Below, piece after piece: positions 8,721 through 17,785 of a stretch of DNA of 64,000 nt (its first letter is position 1; the number at the start of each line of letters is the position of its first letter). Under the pieces are notes generated by a model, which saw nothing but the letters and a program-made list of their open reading frames with translations, had not been told where the DNA came from and ran no database searches. Source of the DNA: RUG191 sp045642225 (GTDB taxonomy: Bacteria; Bacillota; Clostridia; Lachnospirales; Lachnospiraceae); contig JAZUIN010000024.1 of the NCBI GenBank assembly GCA_045642225.1, positions 138,804 to 202,803 on the forward strand, given 5' to 3'. A program made the position numbers and the translations under genes.

Positions 8721-10277
8721 TTAATCATCTGATTTGACCATCAAGCCATATACAACAAATAATGGCAAGAATGAATATAAATATCTTGCATTAGTTTCAA
8801 AAAGTGTTAAGAAAACAAATACACCCAAAAGTACAATTCCAACAATTATACCGACTTCTTTGCAACTTGAATTATCTTTCTTAAAAAGCATCAATATCGA
8901 CTTATATGTAATAAGCATCAAAACAATATACCAAACCACCTGACAAACACTTGCATATACAGAAAAATTATCTCCAGCTTCAGGGAATCTATTATCCTCT
9001 ATTAATAAATTATCTCCCCCCACATAATAAAGACTTCTAATAAATCTACCTAAAGAAGTTTCATTATCATACATTTTGTCAATAAATCCACCTTCTTTTC
9101 CCCATCCAAATACTCCATTTGCGTAATTTAGATAAGTCTTGTTACATACATGCTTAAGATACCTTGTAAAACTCATTTCAGCGTATCTTTCTTTAACCTT
9201 TTCAATATCAGCTTCGGATTTAACATCTTTACCAACAAAACTATTCGAATATTCATCATCTGGAGCATTGTATTGTCCAACCATATAATAATTTGATCCA
9301 AGCATTAGATAATGCCACATAGGTTTTACTACATTATCATTTACTTTGTAATCAACCGCTTTATAGATAATCGTTTGTGATACATATATAATTATTATAC
9401 TAGCACCTACTCCTATTAACAATTTATAAAAAATCCTTAGTCGATTTGAACCTTTTAAAAATTGAATAAATTCATAAACAAATACAGCAAACAGTACAAA
9501 TATATTTGTTGGTTTTACCCCATAAAACAGTGCCGGAAGAATAACAACTATTATTGGTTTCATAAACCATTTAACATTAGATTCTTTTGTCACAAGGAAA
9601 ATATATATGGTCGTAATTGGGACTATTATAGAAAAAACATCCGTATATGGTGCTAGAAGCCATGGAGACAACCCGAAAAACACTGCCGCTAAAATATATG
9701 CTATATAGCCCCATGCACGTTTATTTGAGATTTTATAAACAACTAATGACGTCATAAAGACTGATGCATTAACCAACATTACACCAAAATACAACATTAT
9801 TTTATATCCATCTATATGAATTAGCTCACCTAGCTTCACAAATATAATGTTAATAAGAAACATAAAAATATTATTAGGATTGTTTTCAAAATAAGTCTTG
9901 TGAAAATCATCCATATTTCCAGCAAGAAATTGTATTGCTGCTTCTCGAAGATATTTGACATCCCAGCCAATTTGAAAATATATATTACTTACAATAACAC
10001 ATTGCAAAACTAATAGAATAACACTTGCTACTCCTATAAAAATCCAAAACTTTGTCTTATTTGGTTTTTCATTTCTAGCAAGATATATTCCCAATATAAG
10101 TATTCCTGCAAATAAAAGAACTGCTATAAAAAATAATAACCTATTAGATATCGGAAAATCATAATACATCCAATATTGTGATTTTCTTTTCATAAAAAGG
10201 TTTACTCCAAGAACAAACAGAAATAGCCCTGCAATAAATCCATATATAATTTTTTCAATAATGTTGATTGCTTTCAT
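8721..10277 (-). CDS. GT39/PMT-like GT-C membrane protein (paralog of 22981-24543)
   Basis: A 518-residue polytopic protein resembling large GT39/PMT-type GT-C proteins, which use polyprenyl-phosphate sugars outside the membrane. After the first helices an outer loop carries QIGWDVKYL and then NNPNNIFM, matching the W-D...PNN pattern of such proteins. About a dozen membrane segments and a large loop with Trp/Gly (GVFGWGKEGGF) follow. The start at 10275-10277 is chosen because it is preceded by AGGAG and matches the N-terminus of the paralog (MKA(I/V)NII.KIIYG); an upstream in-frame TTG would overlap the preceding gene. The two copies are clearly homologous over their full length but lie 13 kb apart. 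Donor and acceptor are unknown. Confidence 0.78.
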   Translation of the reverse strand: MKAINIIEKIIYGFIAGLFLFVLGVNLFMKRKSQYWMYYDFPISNRLLFFIAVLLFAGILILGIYLARNEKPNKTKFWIFIGVASVILLVLQCVIVSNIYFQIGWDVKYLREAAIQFLAGNMDDFHKTYFENNPNNIFMFLINIIFVKLGELIHIDGYKIMLYFGVMLVNASVFMTSLVVYKISNKRAWGYIAYILAAVFFGLSPWLLAPYTDVFSIIVPITTIYIFLVTKESNVKWFMKPIIVVILPALFYGVKPTNIFVLFAVFVYEFIQFLKGSNRLRIFYKLLIGVGASIIIIYVSQTIIYKAVDYKVNDNVVKPMWHYLMLGSNYYMVGQYNAPDDEYSNSFVGKDVKSEADIEKVKERYAEMSFTRYLKHVCNKTYLNYANGVFGWGKEGGFIDKMYDNETSLGRFIRSLYYVGGDNLLIEDNRFPEAGDNFSVYASVCQVVWYIVLMLITYKSILMLFKKDNSSCKEVGIIVGIVLLGVFVFLTLFETNARYLYSFLPLFVVYGLMVKSDD

Positions 10278-10284
10278 TCTACTC

Positions 10285-11346
10285 CTAGTTCTTCTTGTAC
10301 TCTCCAACAATAATTCTTACAAATGGAATTTTACTAATAACCAACGTAAACAAAATGGATAAAGGAATTATAATAAATGGTGCACCTAATCGATATATTA
10401 AAGAAACATCAGGTATATTGAACCATCTGTCAAACAAATCCCTAACAACTTCCATAATAAAATAATGCACAAGGTATATTCCAAAAGTATATTTGCTCAT
10501 CCAATTGATTAACTTCTCAAACCAACCTTGCATGATATATTTACTTACTTGTTTTACAAACAAAAAAACAGCTGATGCATATAAAACACACAAAACGCCT
10601 TCAAAGCCTCTATAATTAACAGCAACATCTCCAGCCTCTATACTTGTATAATATGTCCCAATAATCTGACCTAATAAACCTCCTAGCCCCATAATATATA
10701 TCAAAACTCTATTCCATAATTTTAAATCTACATATGTTAACAAATATCCTATTAATACATATATAACATAACTGCTACAAACAGAAATATTAAGTGGCAA
10801 AATTATGTCAAGTCCCAAAATCAATTTTAACCATGGCAACAAAAAATTCAATACAAATGCACAGAAAACCAAATACAAAAAGACTTGCTCTCTTAGTTCT
10901 TTATTTACGGCGGAAAACAACGGAATACATAAATAAATACCAAATAAAATAGGGAAAAACCAATAAATCGGCACTGTGTCGCATTGTATAACCATTTTTA
11001 TCAGATAAAATATGTCTATATCTCCACAAGCTACCTCACCTTTATAAAGTAACACAAATAAACCAATAAAACACCAAACAACATATGGTATTACCGCTTT
11101 TTTTATTCTTTTTATAAAATATTCTTTTGTTGAATATCTATCTCTATAATTTATTAATGTTGCGCCTGAAATCATAAAAAAAACAGGTACTGCAAAACTC
11201 AATATTTCTTCTATAACATTTGCACTAATCCAATATTTATCATAGCTAAATCTCCAAAAACATCCATTTGTATGAATAAATACAACGGCAAATGCAGACA
11301 AAACTGAAAGAAGCGATATATGTTTTAATCTATTTGATTTCGGCAT
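10285..11346 (-). CDS. Acyltransferase-3 family membrane protein lacking the usual basic residue
   Basis: A 353-residue AT3-type protein that begins inside the last 17 nt of the gene upstream and has AGGAG before its ATG. The His ending the first helix is kept (H25, FIHTNG), but the position ten residues before it is Ser14, not Arg or Lys as in the other AT3 genes here. FFMISGATL and the remaining helices are typical. The Ser substitution may weaken or change catalysis, or a nearby basic residue (R6, K8) may compensate. The gene is otherwise intact and evenly spaced in the operon, so it does not look like a pseudogene. Confidence 0.83.
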   Translation of the reverse strand: MPKSNRLKHISLLSVLSAFAVVFIHTNGCFWRFSYDKYWISANVIEEILSFAVPVFFMISGATLINYRDRYSTKEYFIKRIKKAVIPYVVWCFIGLFVLLYKGEVACGDIDIFYLIKMVIQCDTVPIYWFFPILFGIYLCIPLFSAVNKELREQVFLYLVFCAFVLNFLLPWLKLILGLDIILPLNISVCSSYVIYVLIGYLLTYVDLKLWNRVLIYIMGLGGLLGQIIGTYYTSIEAGDVAVNYRGFEGVLCVLYASAVFLFVKQVSKYIMQGWFEKLINWMSKYTFGIYLVHYFIMEVVRDLFDRWFNIPDVSLIYRLGAPFIIIPLSILFTLVISKIPFVRIIVGEYKKN

Positions 11347-12379
11347 TTTTATTTCTCCTAAATAAAATCTTTGATATTATTGTATCCATAAAAATAGAAT
11401 ATATACATATACATAACAATGTAATTATAAATTTTAATAAAATATTCAAGTCACTTGGTAAAATAATCGGTGCCAAACAAATAATAAATACACCTTGATT
11501 TAAATATATACTATATGTCCATCCAGATATTTTTTTTATTGTTTTTGAATAAATCCACGCTCTATTATGTGGTAAAAAAGAAACAAAAACGCAAAAGCAA
11601 AGAATTACTAACAAAATAAAATCTAGTCTTGTGTATCCAACAAAAAAAGATGTTACAATAACTATAATGTATCCAATCATCTCAAAAATAATAAATACGT
11701 TTAGAATTTTTCCTTTTATTCTCTCATTATATTTATCCCAAATAAAATATAGTATAATACCAATACTCATAAGCGAAATTGCTCTAAATATTGAATCAGC
11801 TACAATTTCATAGCTAGTTCCACCAATTACTAATCTTCTATGCGTTTCCCAAAAATCCATACAGCCGTATTCAACACAGTAGATTCCTAATATAATTATC
11901 GAAACAATTGGTAATATTATCTTTATTATTTTTCTAGAGACATATTTTAATACTATAAATAGTAATATGCTAACCCAAAACAAAGCCGCAACATACCAAC
12001 CATTCGGATTCATTGGTATAAATTCGCTTTTGCCAAATGGCTGAAGCATAAGAATTGGTTTCCAACTACCAACAATATTTTCCAGTAAATATATAAAAGT
12101 ATTTTCACTTATATTATCTGGTTTATTAATTAACAAAAAAACAATTATATATACTATCATTGACACAAAATACGTAGGATATAATCGTATTAATCTATTT
12201 TTTATATAACTCCAAACTGAACGTTGCTTTTTTACATTATATGATGATTTTGCAAGCAGAAATCCTGAAACCAAAAAGAAAAATTCAACTCCCATACACC
12301 ATCCGAAACTAACTCCACAATGAAGCGCTATTATTAATACTGTGAAAACTATTTTCCAAAAATCTATACTATTTTTCAT
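11330..12379 (-). CDS. Acyltransferase-3 family membrane protein
   Basis: A 349-residue AT3 protein with K9-x10-H20 as the catalytic pair and the following FFFLVSGFLLA helix. The start is the ATG at 12377-12379, preceded by GGAG. A TTG four codons upstream lies inside that ribosome binding site and is rejected. Codon use is extremely AT-rich. It overlaps the next gene by 17 nt, implying coupled translation. Immediately upstream lies a 33-codon remnant that itself looks like the beginning of another AT3 gene. Substrate unknown. Confidence 0.85.
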   Translation of the reverse strand: MKNSIDFWKIVFTVLIIALHCGVSFGWCMGVEFFFLVSGFLLAKSSYNVKKQRSVWSYIKNRLIRLYPTYFVSMIVYIIVFLLINKPDNISENTFIYLLENIVGSWKPILMLQPFGKSEFIPMNPNGWYVAALFWVSILLFIVLKYVSRKIIKIILPIVSIIILGIYCVEYGCMDFWETHRRLVIGGTSYEIVADSIFRAISLMSIGIILYFIWDKYNERIKGKILNVFIIFEMIGYIIVIVTSFFVGYTRLDFILLVILCFCVFVSFLPHNRAWIYSKTIKKISGWTYSIYLNQGVFIICLAPIILPSDLNILLKFIITLLCICIYSIFMDTIISKILFRRNKNAEIK

Positions 12380-12419
12380 TATGATCTCCAACTACATTAC
12401 TAAAGCTTTAATATATTTA

Positions 12420-12518
12420 TTAGGTACTAACGATATTAAAACGCATAATACAAAACGCAATCATAAAACAAAAAAATATTCTTAATATACTTATTCCAAT
12501 ATTTTTCTCTTTTGACAA
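12420..12518 (-). pseudogene. Probable 5' remnant of an acyltransferase-3 gene
   Basis: A 32-codon frame opens with TTG behind AGGAG and ends at TAA. It reads SKEKNIGISILRIFFCFMIA near its start, which resembles an AT3 first helix, including the Arg normally placed ten residues before the catalytic His. The His position is Ile and the frame stops soon after. It fills most of the 152-nt gap between two intact genes. It could be a chance frame, but the combination of a ribosome binding site and AT3-like sequence in an AT3-rich array favours a deletion remnant. Confidence 0.45.
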
Positions 12519-12531
12519 TCTCTATTCTCCT

Positions 12532-13755
12532 CTAAAAATTGTACCAATGCAATATATTACCATTAAGCCACGCGCATATCTGTTGAACAAAGCCATTAAT
12601 ATCAGTATCACAAAGTGGAACAAACATTATTGGATACACCAAGAGAAATATACTCCAACGCTTTTCTTTTATTCTATCGTAAGCACCAGCGAGTTCTTTT
12701 ATTATTCCCTCATCTTTCATTACTACTAATGCACATATTACTATTGCATAATATGCTACAACAGACATTATCCATCTTCCATAATCAATCTTAAGTAAGA
12801 AATCAGGAAGCATTGTTAACGACCCAATTAAAACTATAACGTACTTAAACAAATTAAGTTTACTTGTCGCGTTTTTGAATAATCTCACAAAAAATTTAAC
12901 AAATATTATTATGTATGGGACAAATAAAAGAGTAAATAATATCATTTGAACAAAATTCATCTTATGCCATTCCCATTCAGCAGTAGCAAGATCAACTCCT
13001 AATACTTCATGTGCTATAAGTGTGCTATGATATTTTCCTTCAAACGCCAAATTCTTAGCGTCAGCTAATACACTATCAATTATCATTGCTCCATTTGTTC
13101 TACTAAGAAGCTCAAACCACACAAAAAGTATAGAGCCAATAATAAGCGACGTCGAAAATATTATTATATATTTTGCTTTCTTTTTCTCTGTAAGAATCTG
13201 ATAGAAAAGCAAAACTAATGCAACGTTAAAATACATAAAGACAAATCCCTGATGAAACATTACACCTATTGCCGAAAGAGGTATTATTAACCACTCAAAT
13301 TTTTTCTTAGAAATAATAATTGCAGACAAGATTGCAATTAAAACCATAAACAAATCTACTCTTAAGAAATTAAATCCGGACGAAAATGTTGCAATTGTTA
13401 CTGTATCAAAAAAGAATAATATATACTCACATGTTTTAAAGTTTTTTTCTTCAATATTCTTGAGACAATAATATGAAAAATAAATCACAAAGACAAAGAA
13501 AAGTCCTGTTACAATTTGAGCAAACCTAAGTACTGCACCATAATTCATTATGTCTATAGGTATAATAAAGTTTAAAACATGATATATTGTTCCAAGTAGT
13601 GATCTTGAAGTAAATCCATATTCATAACTAAGCGCTAGCATTGTTGAATTATACGATCTTACTACGCCTTGATATGTACATATTAAAATTACTAGTTCAA
13701 ATATTATTAAAGGTATTAAAAATTTTCTTATTTCTATTTTCTTTTCTCTTGTCAT
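12532..13755 (-). CDS. Family A polytopic membrane protein (copy 1)
   Basis: One of eight full-length paralogs in this window; I do not recognise a named family. 407 residues, about ten membrane segments. Family landmarks: YNST (35-38) and SYEYGFTSR (43-51) in the first outer loop, LRVD (131-134), HQGFVF (168-173), HEVLGVD (249-255), LKIDYGR (321-327), and PLCDTDI near 380-386. Invariant Arg, His and Asp residues next to helices resemble the pattern of glycan polymerases, ligases or GT-C enzymes acting outside the membrane. This copy departs slightly from consensus (SRSLLGT, LRVD instead of GRxD). GGGAAG precedes the ATG. It sits beside the degenerate ninth member and is separated from the other seven by 17 kb. 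Confidence 0.85.
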   Translation of the reverse strand: MTREKKIEIRKFLIPLIIFELVILICTYQGVVRSYNSTMLALSYEYGFTSRSLLGTIYHVLNFIIPIDIMNYGAVLRFAQIVTGLFFVFVIYFSYYCLKNIEEKNFKTCEYILFFFDTVTIATFSSGFNFLRVDLFMVLIAILSAIIISKKKFEWLIIPLSAIGVMFHQGFVFMYFNVALVLLFYQILTEKKKAKYIIIFSTSLIIGSILFVWFELLSRTNGAMIIDSVLADAKNLAFEGKYHSTLIAHEVLGVDLATAEWEWHKMNFVQMILFTLLFVPYIIIFVKFFVRLFKNATSKLNLFKYVIVLIGSLTMLPDFLLKIDYGRWIMSVVAYYAIVICALVVMKDEGIIKELAGAYDRIKEKRWSIFLLVYPIMFVPLCDTDINGFVQQICAWLNGNILHWYNF

Positions 13756-13767
13756 TTTACTTCCCTT

Positions 13768-14724
13768 TTATAGTCCTACAAATGTTTCTTCAAATAATGT
13801 TAATGGTCCACTAATCCATATTGTAATTATGACAAACGCATACGCTATTAAAAGTGCTGGCCATTTAATATACTTCTTAATAATTTCTTCCAGTTCACAA
13901 ATTGCTGTACTAGTGGTCTTTTCTCCCTTAACTAAAAGTATACTCATAAGCAAAATATAATACATAAATCCATAAAAAATTGCTCTCGAACAATCTCGAA
14001 GCAAAAACTCACAAATAGGCGCAAGAAGTCCAACTACAAGCGACACCGTATACTTTTTATTCTTTTTAACTTTAATGAAATATATAACACCAAAAACATA
14101 ATAAGGTATAAACATCAGAAGAATTATTATAACTTGCTTTATTGAAAGATAAATTCTTACATCAAAATTTATATATCCTAGTATATTCGAAATAAAAAAT
14201 CCACATAAAGCAGCTATTACACTCGCGACATCTATAATTAATCCTTTTTTTGATTCAAATATAAACATTGCCATAAACAAAGCTGTAAAAACTGATAATG
14301 AACATATAGGCGATAAAAATGTACCTAGAAAAGCAAATATTGGAATTAGAAACATTCCTTTTTCAAAAACAAATAACATCATACTAATAAATGCCATTAT
14401 TATTACATATACATCTGACGCCCCAAAATAGTTCTCATTCCAAAACATCGAGCATACAAATACAGCAAGAAATACTAATAAAAAAATAAAACTGCTTTTC
14501 TTTTCTTCCCCTACTTTTCTAATAAATAAAAATGACATAAATACAAATACGGCTTGCATAATTATATTCGTTATCCACACAAAATAATAATTATTCATAA
14601 TAGCTAATAAAAAATTTCTCTCATATAAATTGTGATCGAAAAATCTCAACATACATACCGCTGAAAATATTATTAATGCAACCAAAAAAGCAACATCTTT
14701 TTTTTGTACTACTTTTTCCTTCAT
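13768..14724 (-). CDS. Shortened, motif-less ninth member of family A (membrane protein)
   Basis: A 318-residue polytopic protein. It shares the hydrophobic layout and scattered residues of family A: YFGASDVYVIIM aligns with the FGRxDxY helix of the others, FEKGMFLIPIFAFLG with their EKxEWLIIPL segment, and a segment near LAPICEFLLRDCSR with LVPEILLKVDFGR. Every polar landmark is altered: R-x-D to A-S-D, the HQGF helix to SPICSL, KVDFGR to RDCSR. The YNST...YGFxSRG and HEILGxD loops are absent. The ATG overlaps the upstream stop (ATGA), so translation is coupled and the gene looks maintained. It may be an inactive partner or scaffold. The homology is my visual alignment and needs a profile search. 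Confidence 0.65.
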   Translation of the reverse strand: MKEKVVQKKDVAFLVALIIFSAVCMLRFFDHNLYERNFLLAIMNNYYFVWITNIIMQAVFVFMSFLFIRKVGEEKKSSFIFLLVFLAVFVCSMFWNENYFGASDVYVIIMAFISMMLFVFEKGMFLIPIFAFLGTFLSPICSLSVFTALFMAMFIFESKKGLIIDVASVIAALCGFFISNILGYINFDVRIYLSIKQVIIILLMFIPYYVFGVIYFIKVKKNKKYTVSLVVGLLAPICEFLLRDCSRAIFYGFMYYILLMSILLVKGEKTTSTAICELEEIIKKYIKWPALLIAYAFVIITIWISGPLTLFEETFVGL

Positions 14725-16493
14725 TTTGTTTCCTCAATTTCTTTGTCTTTTGAAAATATTACTATTATTGCAATGCATAAACATGTATACATCGCATATG
14801 CATACCTTTGTTCTCCATGCATAGGCGAAGCTACCATAAGAGTAAGAATAACACAAATACCTGGCACAGCAAATGGTGCTGTTTTATTCTTTTTTATTAT
14901 TGCTATAACCATAATATAAATTAACGCGTAAAAATATAATCCGATTTCCACAACAATATGTGCAATACCATTCCTCTGAAAGAAATGACAATAATTATTT
15001 AGAAAATTATTAAAGCCTTCACTTACAGTTTTAGGATGAATTTTTTTTCCAAGATCTGCATATCTATGTATTTCATCAGAATAAGGTGCATACCCAAGCT
15101 CAGCCTCTCCATAACCTAGAGCCCAATATCCCGATGTTTCGTCGACATATGCTTTAATATATTCTACTGGATATTTTAATCCTAATGAAACATATAATTT
15201 TAAATAATCCCATTTATTATCTTCGAGTTTTTTATCATTTTCCCAAAACTGTATTGCACCTTTTATATTATCTGAACATTCTGGTCTATAATCATTTTTT
15301 ATATTTTCTACCGGATCAAGCTCATTAATCAATTCTATCTCTTCTTGTGTTAATTCTTTATCATCACATACAACTCGTCCAATCTGTTGAATTGGAATAG
15401 AAAACTTCTCTGAATATTCTGTAGGCGCAACACCTATAACATTTAACAAAGAAACCTTCATTGCAGAAGCAATTACTACAGCAAAAGCAAGAGATATAAC
15501 AATCTTTTTCTTATCTTCATATTTTACAAATAATATTACAATCACGGTAATAAAAAGTGCAACAAAGCCATTACTTCTAAACACTCCAAATCCTATTGCA
15601 CCTATTATCATTAATATATAATCAATATTTTTTTTCTTACCAATATTTTTTGTTATTCTATAAAATGCAACAAGGAACAGCAAAACAAAATATGCAAAGA
15701 AAGCATCCTTTAATATATATGTAATAATCTTAATATTTAATGGATGAATTAGTAATACAAAAAACATTACACCTTTTACAGTGTATGATAATTTACTTTG
15801 ATTTAATGTAAGCATAAAATATCCAACAATAAGACTTACTACAACAATCTGAAATATGCTATACATAAAAAAAGATTTAGTTATATCAAATCCAATAATC
15901 TTTCCAAATTCAATAAATAATTTCACTATTAAAGTATGATAGAAGCTATGATGATTGGTATAATTTCCAGTCAATATTTCATCATACTGCCATAATGTAT
16001 CATATTGAAATTCTCCTGGATACTTCGACAAAACCAATATCAAAAAATTAAATATAAAAAACACTACTGTCGAAACAACAAAAACAATTACATTATTCCA
16101 TTCGTATTTATTATCTTTTTTAAAACTTTTTAAAGCAAGAACTGTAACACCATATTTAAATAACGAATACGATACTACAAAGCTTCCTACTATTACTAAA
16201 ATCATTTTACATATTCGCCAAAACATTTCACCTTGTTCAAACAGTATGTATTGACTTACTACAGTCGCAATTGCGAAAACTATAGATATAATTATTATTG
16301 CTATATTATGTCTTTTACTAATATTCTTTTCAGAGAATAATACTGCAAGTATTGCCAAAACACTTACAACTATATATGTAAAATATGTTGCATTTGTATT
16401 TCTTAAAACAAAACAAAATGCTATTATTAATGCAATTTCTATATATTCAATTATTGATAAATTTTTGATTTTCTCAAACAATATACTAAACAT
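14721..16493 (-). CDS. DUF6020-like large membrane protein (GT-C-like)
   Basis: A 590-residue polytopic protein resembling what I remember as DUF6020 proteins of Firmicutes, and homologous to the protein at 45528-47459. Shared landmarks are YPGEFQYDTLWQ (the outer loop after the fourth or fifth helix, Asp165), NHHSFYHTL (180-188), LKDAFFA, IPIQQIGR, and YRPECSD in a large C-terminal outer loop. An acidic residue in an early outer loop plus a long outer domain is the GT-C layout, so a role in extracytoplasmic glycosyl transfer is plausible but unproven. AGAGGAA precedes the ATG. The 3' end overlaps the next gene by 4 nt. Confidence 0.75.
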   Translation of the reverse strand: MFSILFEKIKNLSIIEYIEIALIIAFCFVLRNTNATYFTYIVVSVLAILAVLFSEKNISKRHNIAIIIISIVFAIATVVSQYILFEQGEMFWRICKMILVIVGSFVVSYSLFKYGVTVLALKSFKKDNKYEWNNVIVFVVSTVVFFIFNFLILVLSKYPGEFQYDTLWQYDEILTGNYTNHHSFYHTLIVKLFIEFGKIIGFDITKSFFMYSIFQIVVVSLIVGYFMLTLNQSKLSYTVKGVMFFVLLIHPLNIKIITYILKDAFFAYFVLLFLVAFYRITKNIGKKKNIDYILMIIGAIGFGVFRSNGFVALFITVIVILFVKYEDKKKIVISLAFAVVIASAMKVSLLNVIGVAPTEYSEKFSIPIQQIGRVVCDDKELTQEEIELINELDPVENIKNDYRPECSDNIKGAIQFWENDKKLEDNKWDYLKLYVSLGLKYPVEYIKAYVDETSGYWALGYGEAELGYAPYSDEIHRYADLGKKIHPKTVSEGFNNFLNNYCHFFQRNGIAHIVVEIGLYFYALIYIMVIAIIKKNKTAPFAVPGICVILTLMVASPMHGEQRYAYAMYTCLCIAIIVIFSKDKEIEETK

Positions 16494-16502
16494 TTTATTC
16501 CT

Positions 16503-16667
16503 CTAAATATCCAATAAATTTACACTACTACAACAATTGACAAACACATAACTATACACCGGCATTCTTGTCATCCCCATCATCATTAATGCATTATTTG
16601 AAAATGTATACAAGGGCATTTCCCATCCAAAGAGCTCTTTTGGGGAATAATTTCTCGTAAGGTATTT
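16503..16667 (-). pseudogene. Startless open frame, possible C-terminal gene remnant
   Basis: The 180-nt gap between two intact genes contains a 54-codon frame open from an in-frame TAA (16668-16670) to a TAG at 16503-16505, with no start codon near its beginning. The decoded protein has ordinary composition, with words such as SPKELFGWEMPLY and GMTRMPVYSYVFV. It ends exactly where the next gene's ribosome binding site begins, as a normal gene end would. I cannot assign it to a family. A chance frame is possible. Confidence 0.35.
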
Positions 16668-16673
16668 TTATAT

Positions 16674-17759
16674 TCATACTCTATGCTCCTTATGCATTCT
16701 TGATTTACAATTACCAATTAATCCGCAAATAAATGCTATACCCAAAGACATAAATAATGAAACAACAAAATAGATATACCATTTATCATCAAAACATACC
16801 GGTATTTTGTCATATAACAATCCCGTTGGATCTCCAACAATACTAAGTATTATTTTATCCATTATTCTAAGAATTGGGAAATGACAAATCATAATAATCA
16901 TTGATTTTTGCCCTATATATCCTACTCCCTTCTCAACATATGGGATTTTATTTAGAACTTTCGCAAAATACAAACAAACATATATCCCACAAAATGCAAA
17001 GACATACATAGAAGAAAAAACTCCACCAAAAACCAAATCCATCCAATATATTTTGCTAACTGGATAAAGCAATATTGAAAAAATAATAGCAACTATCAAA
17101 TTTAAATATTTTTCTATATTTCCAACATAATTTCTAAGTAAATAACCAACTTCAAAAAAAGGCAACACAGTTAAAACCACTTCTAATTTCGCTGGCAATC
17201 TTATTTGATTTTTTAACAAGTTGTATCCTACAACTGTAAGAATTGCAATTATTATAATCTGAAATACTATTTTTACTATAGAATTCTTTGTTACATTCTC
17301 AATTTTACAACTAACAAATACAATGAATCCAAGAATAACTGTTCCAATAAATATTGTAGGTAGAAACCATAACGTTCCTCCCATCAACTCACTCGCATTT
17401 CCAACTAGAGCTTTGCCTAAATTTATTAAAAAATCTTTTGGTGAATATAAATATGCTGCACTTTCTAGCAGTCCTAATTTATACAATACATTATGAAACA
17501 AAATTAATATTGTATACAAAACTAAATATGGCACATATGTACTTTTAAACTTAGCTTTAATATTTCTTACTGGATGCTTTCCATATTTATTCTCGTCAAA
17601 TAAATATCCTGAAACAAAATAAAACAAAGGCAAATGAAATAAGTATATATATCTCGTAGACCATGCTGCAACATGTCCTAAAACAACACATATTATTCCT
17701 ATCCCTTTTACTATATTCCAGAATTGTCTATTTGGAGAATGCGTTTTAATTTCTAGCAT
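16674..17759 (-). CDS. Acyltransferase-3 protein of the fucose-4-O-acetylase-like type
   Basis: A 361-residue AT3 protein with K18-x10-H29 and the motif FHLPLFYFVSGYLF, which is typical of the fucose-4-O-acetylase-like branch that O-acetylates glycan sugars. The ATG at 17757-17759 has GGAG six nt upstream. A GTG 24 nt further up is less well placed. The gap to the preceding AT3 gene is about 25 nt, so two AT3 enzymes are translated back to back. About ten membrane segments and a Lys/Arg/His-rich C-terminus. Acceptor unknown. Confidence 0.85.
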   Translation of the reverse strand: MLEIKTHSPNRQFWNIVKGIGIICVVLGHVAAWSTRYIYLFHLPLFYFVSGYLFDENKYGKHPVRNIKAKFKSTYVPYLVLYTILILFHNVLYKLGLLESAAYLYSPKDFLINLGKALVGNASELMGGTLWFLPTIFIGTVILGFIVFVSCKIENVTKNSIVKIVFQIIIIAILTVVGYNLLKNQIRLPAKLEVVLTVLPFFEVGYLLRNYVGNIEKYLNLIVAIIFSILLYPVSKIYWMDLVFGGVFSSMYVFAFCGIYVCLYFAKVLNKIPYVEKGVGYIGQKSMIIMICHFPILRIMDKIILSIVGDPTGLLYDKIPVCFDDKWYIYFVVSLFMSLGIAFICGLIGNCKSRMHKEHRV

Positions 17760-17785
17760 TTTCAACTCCATTCGTATTACCACAT

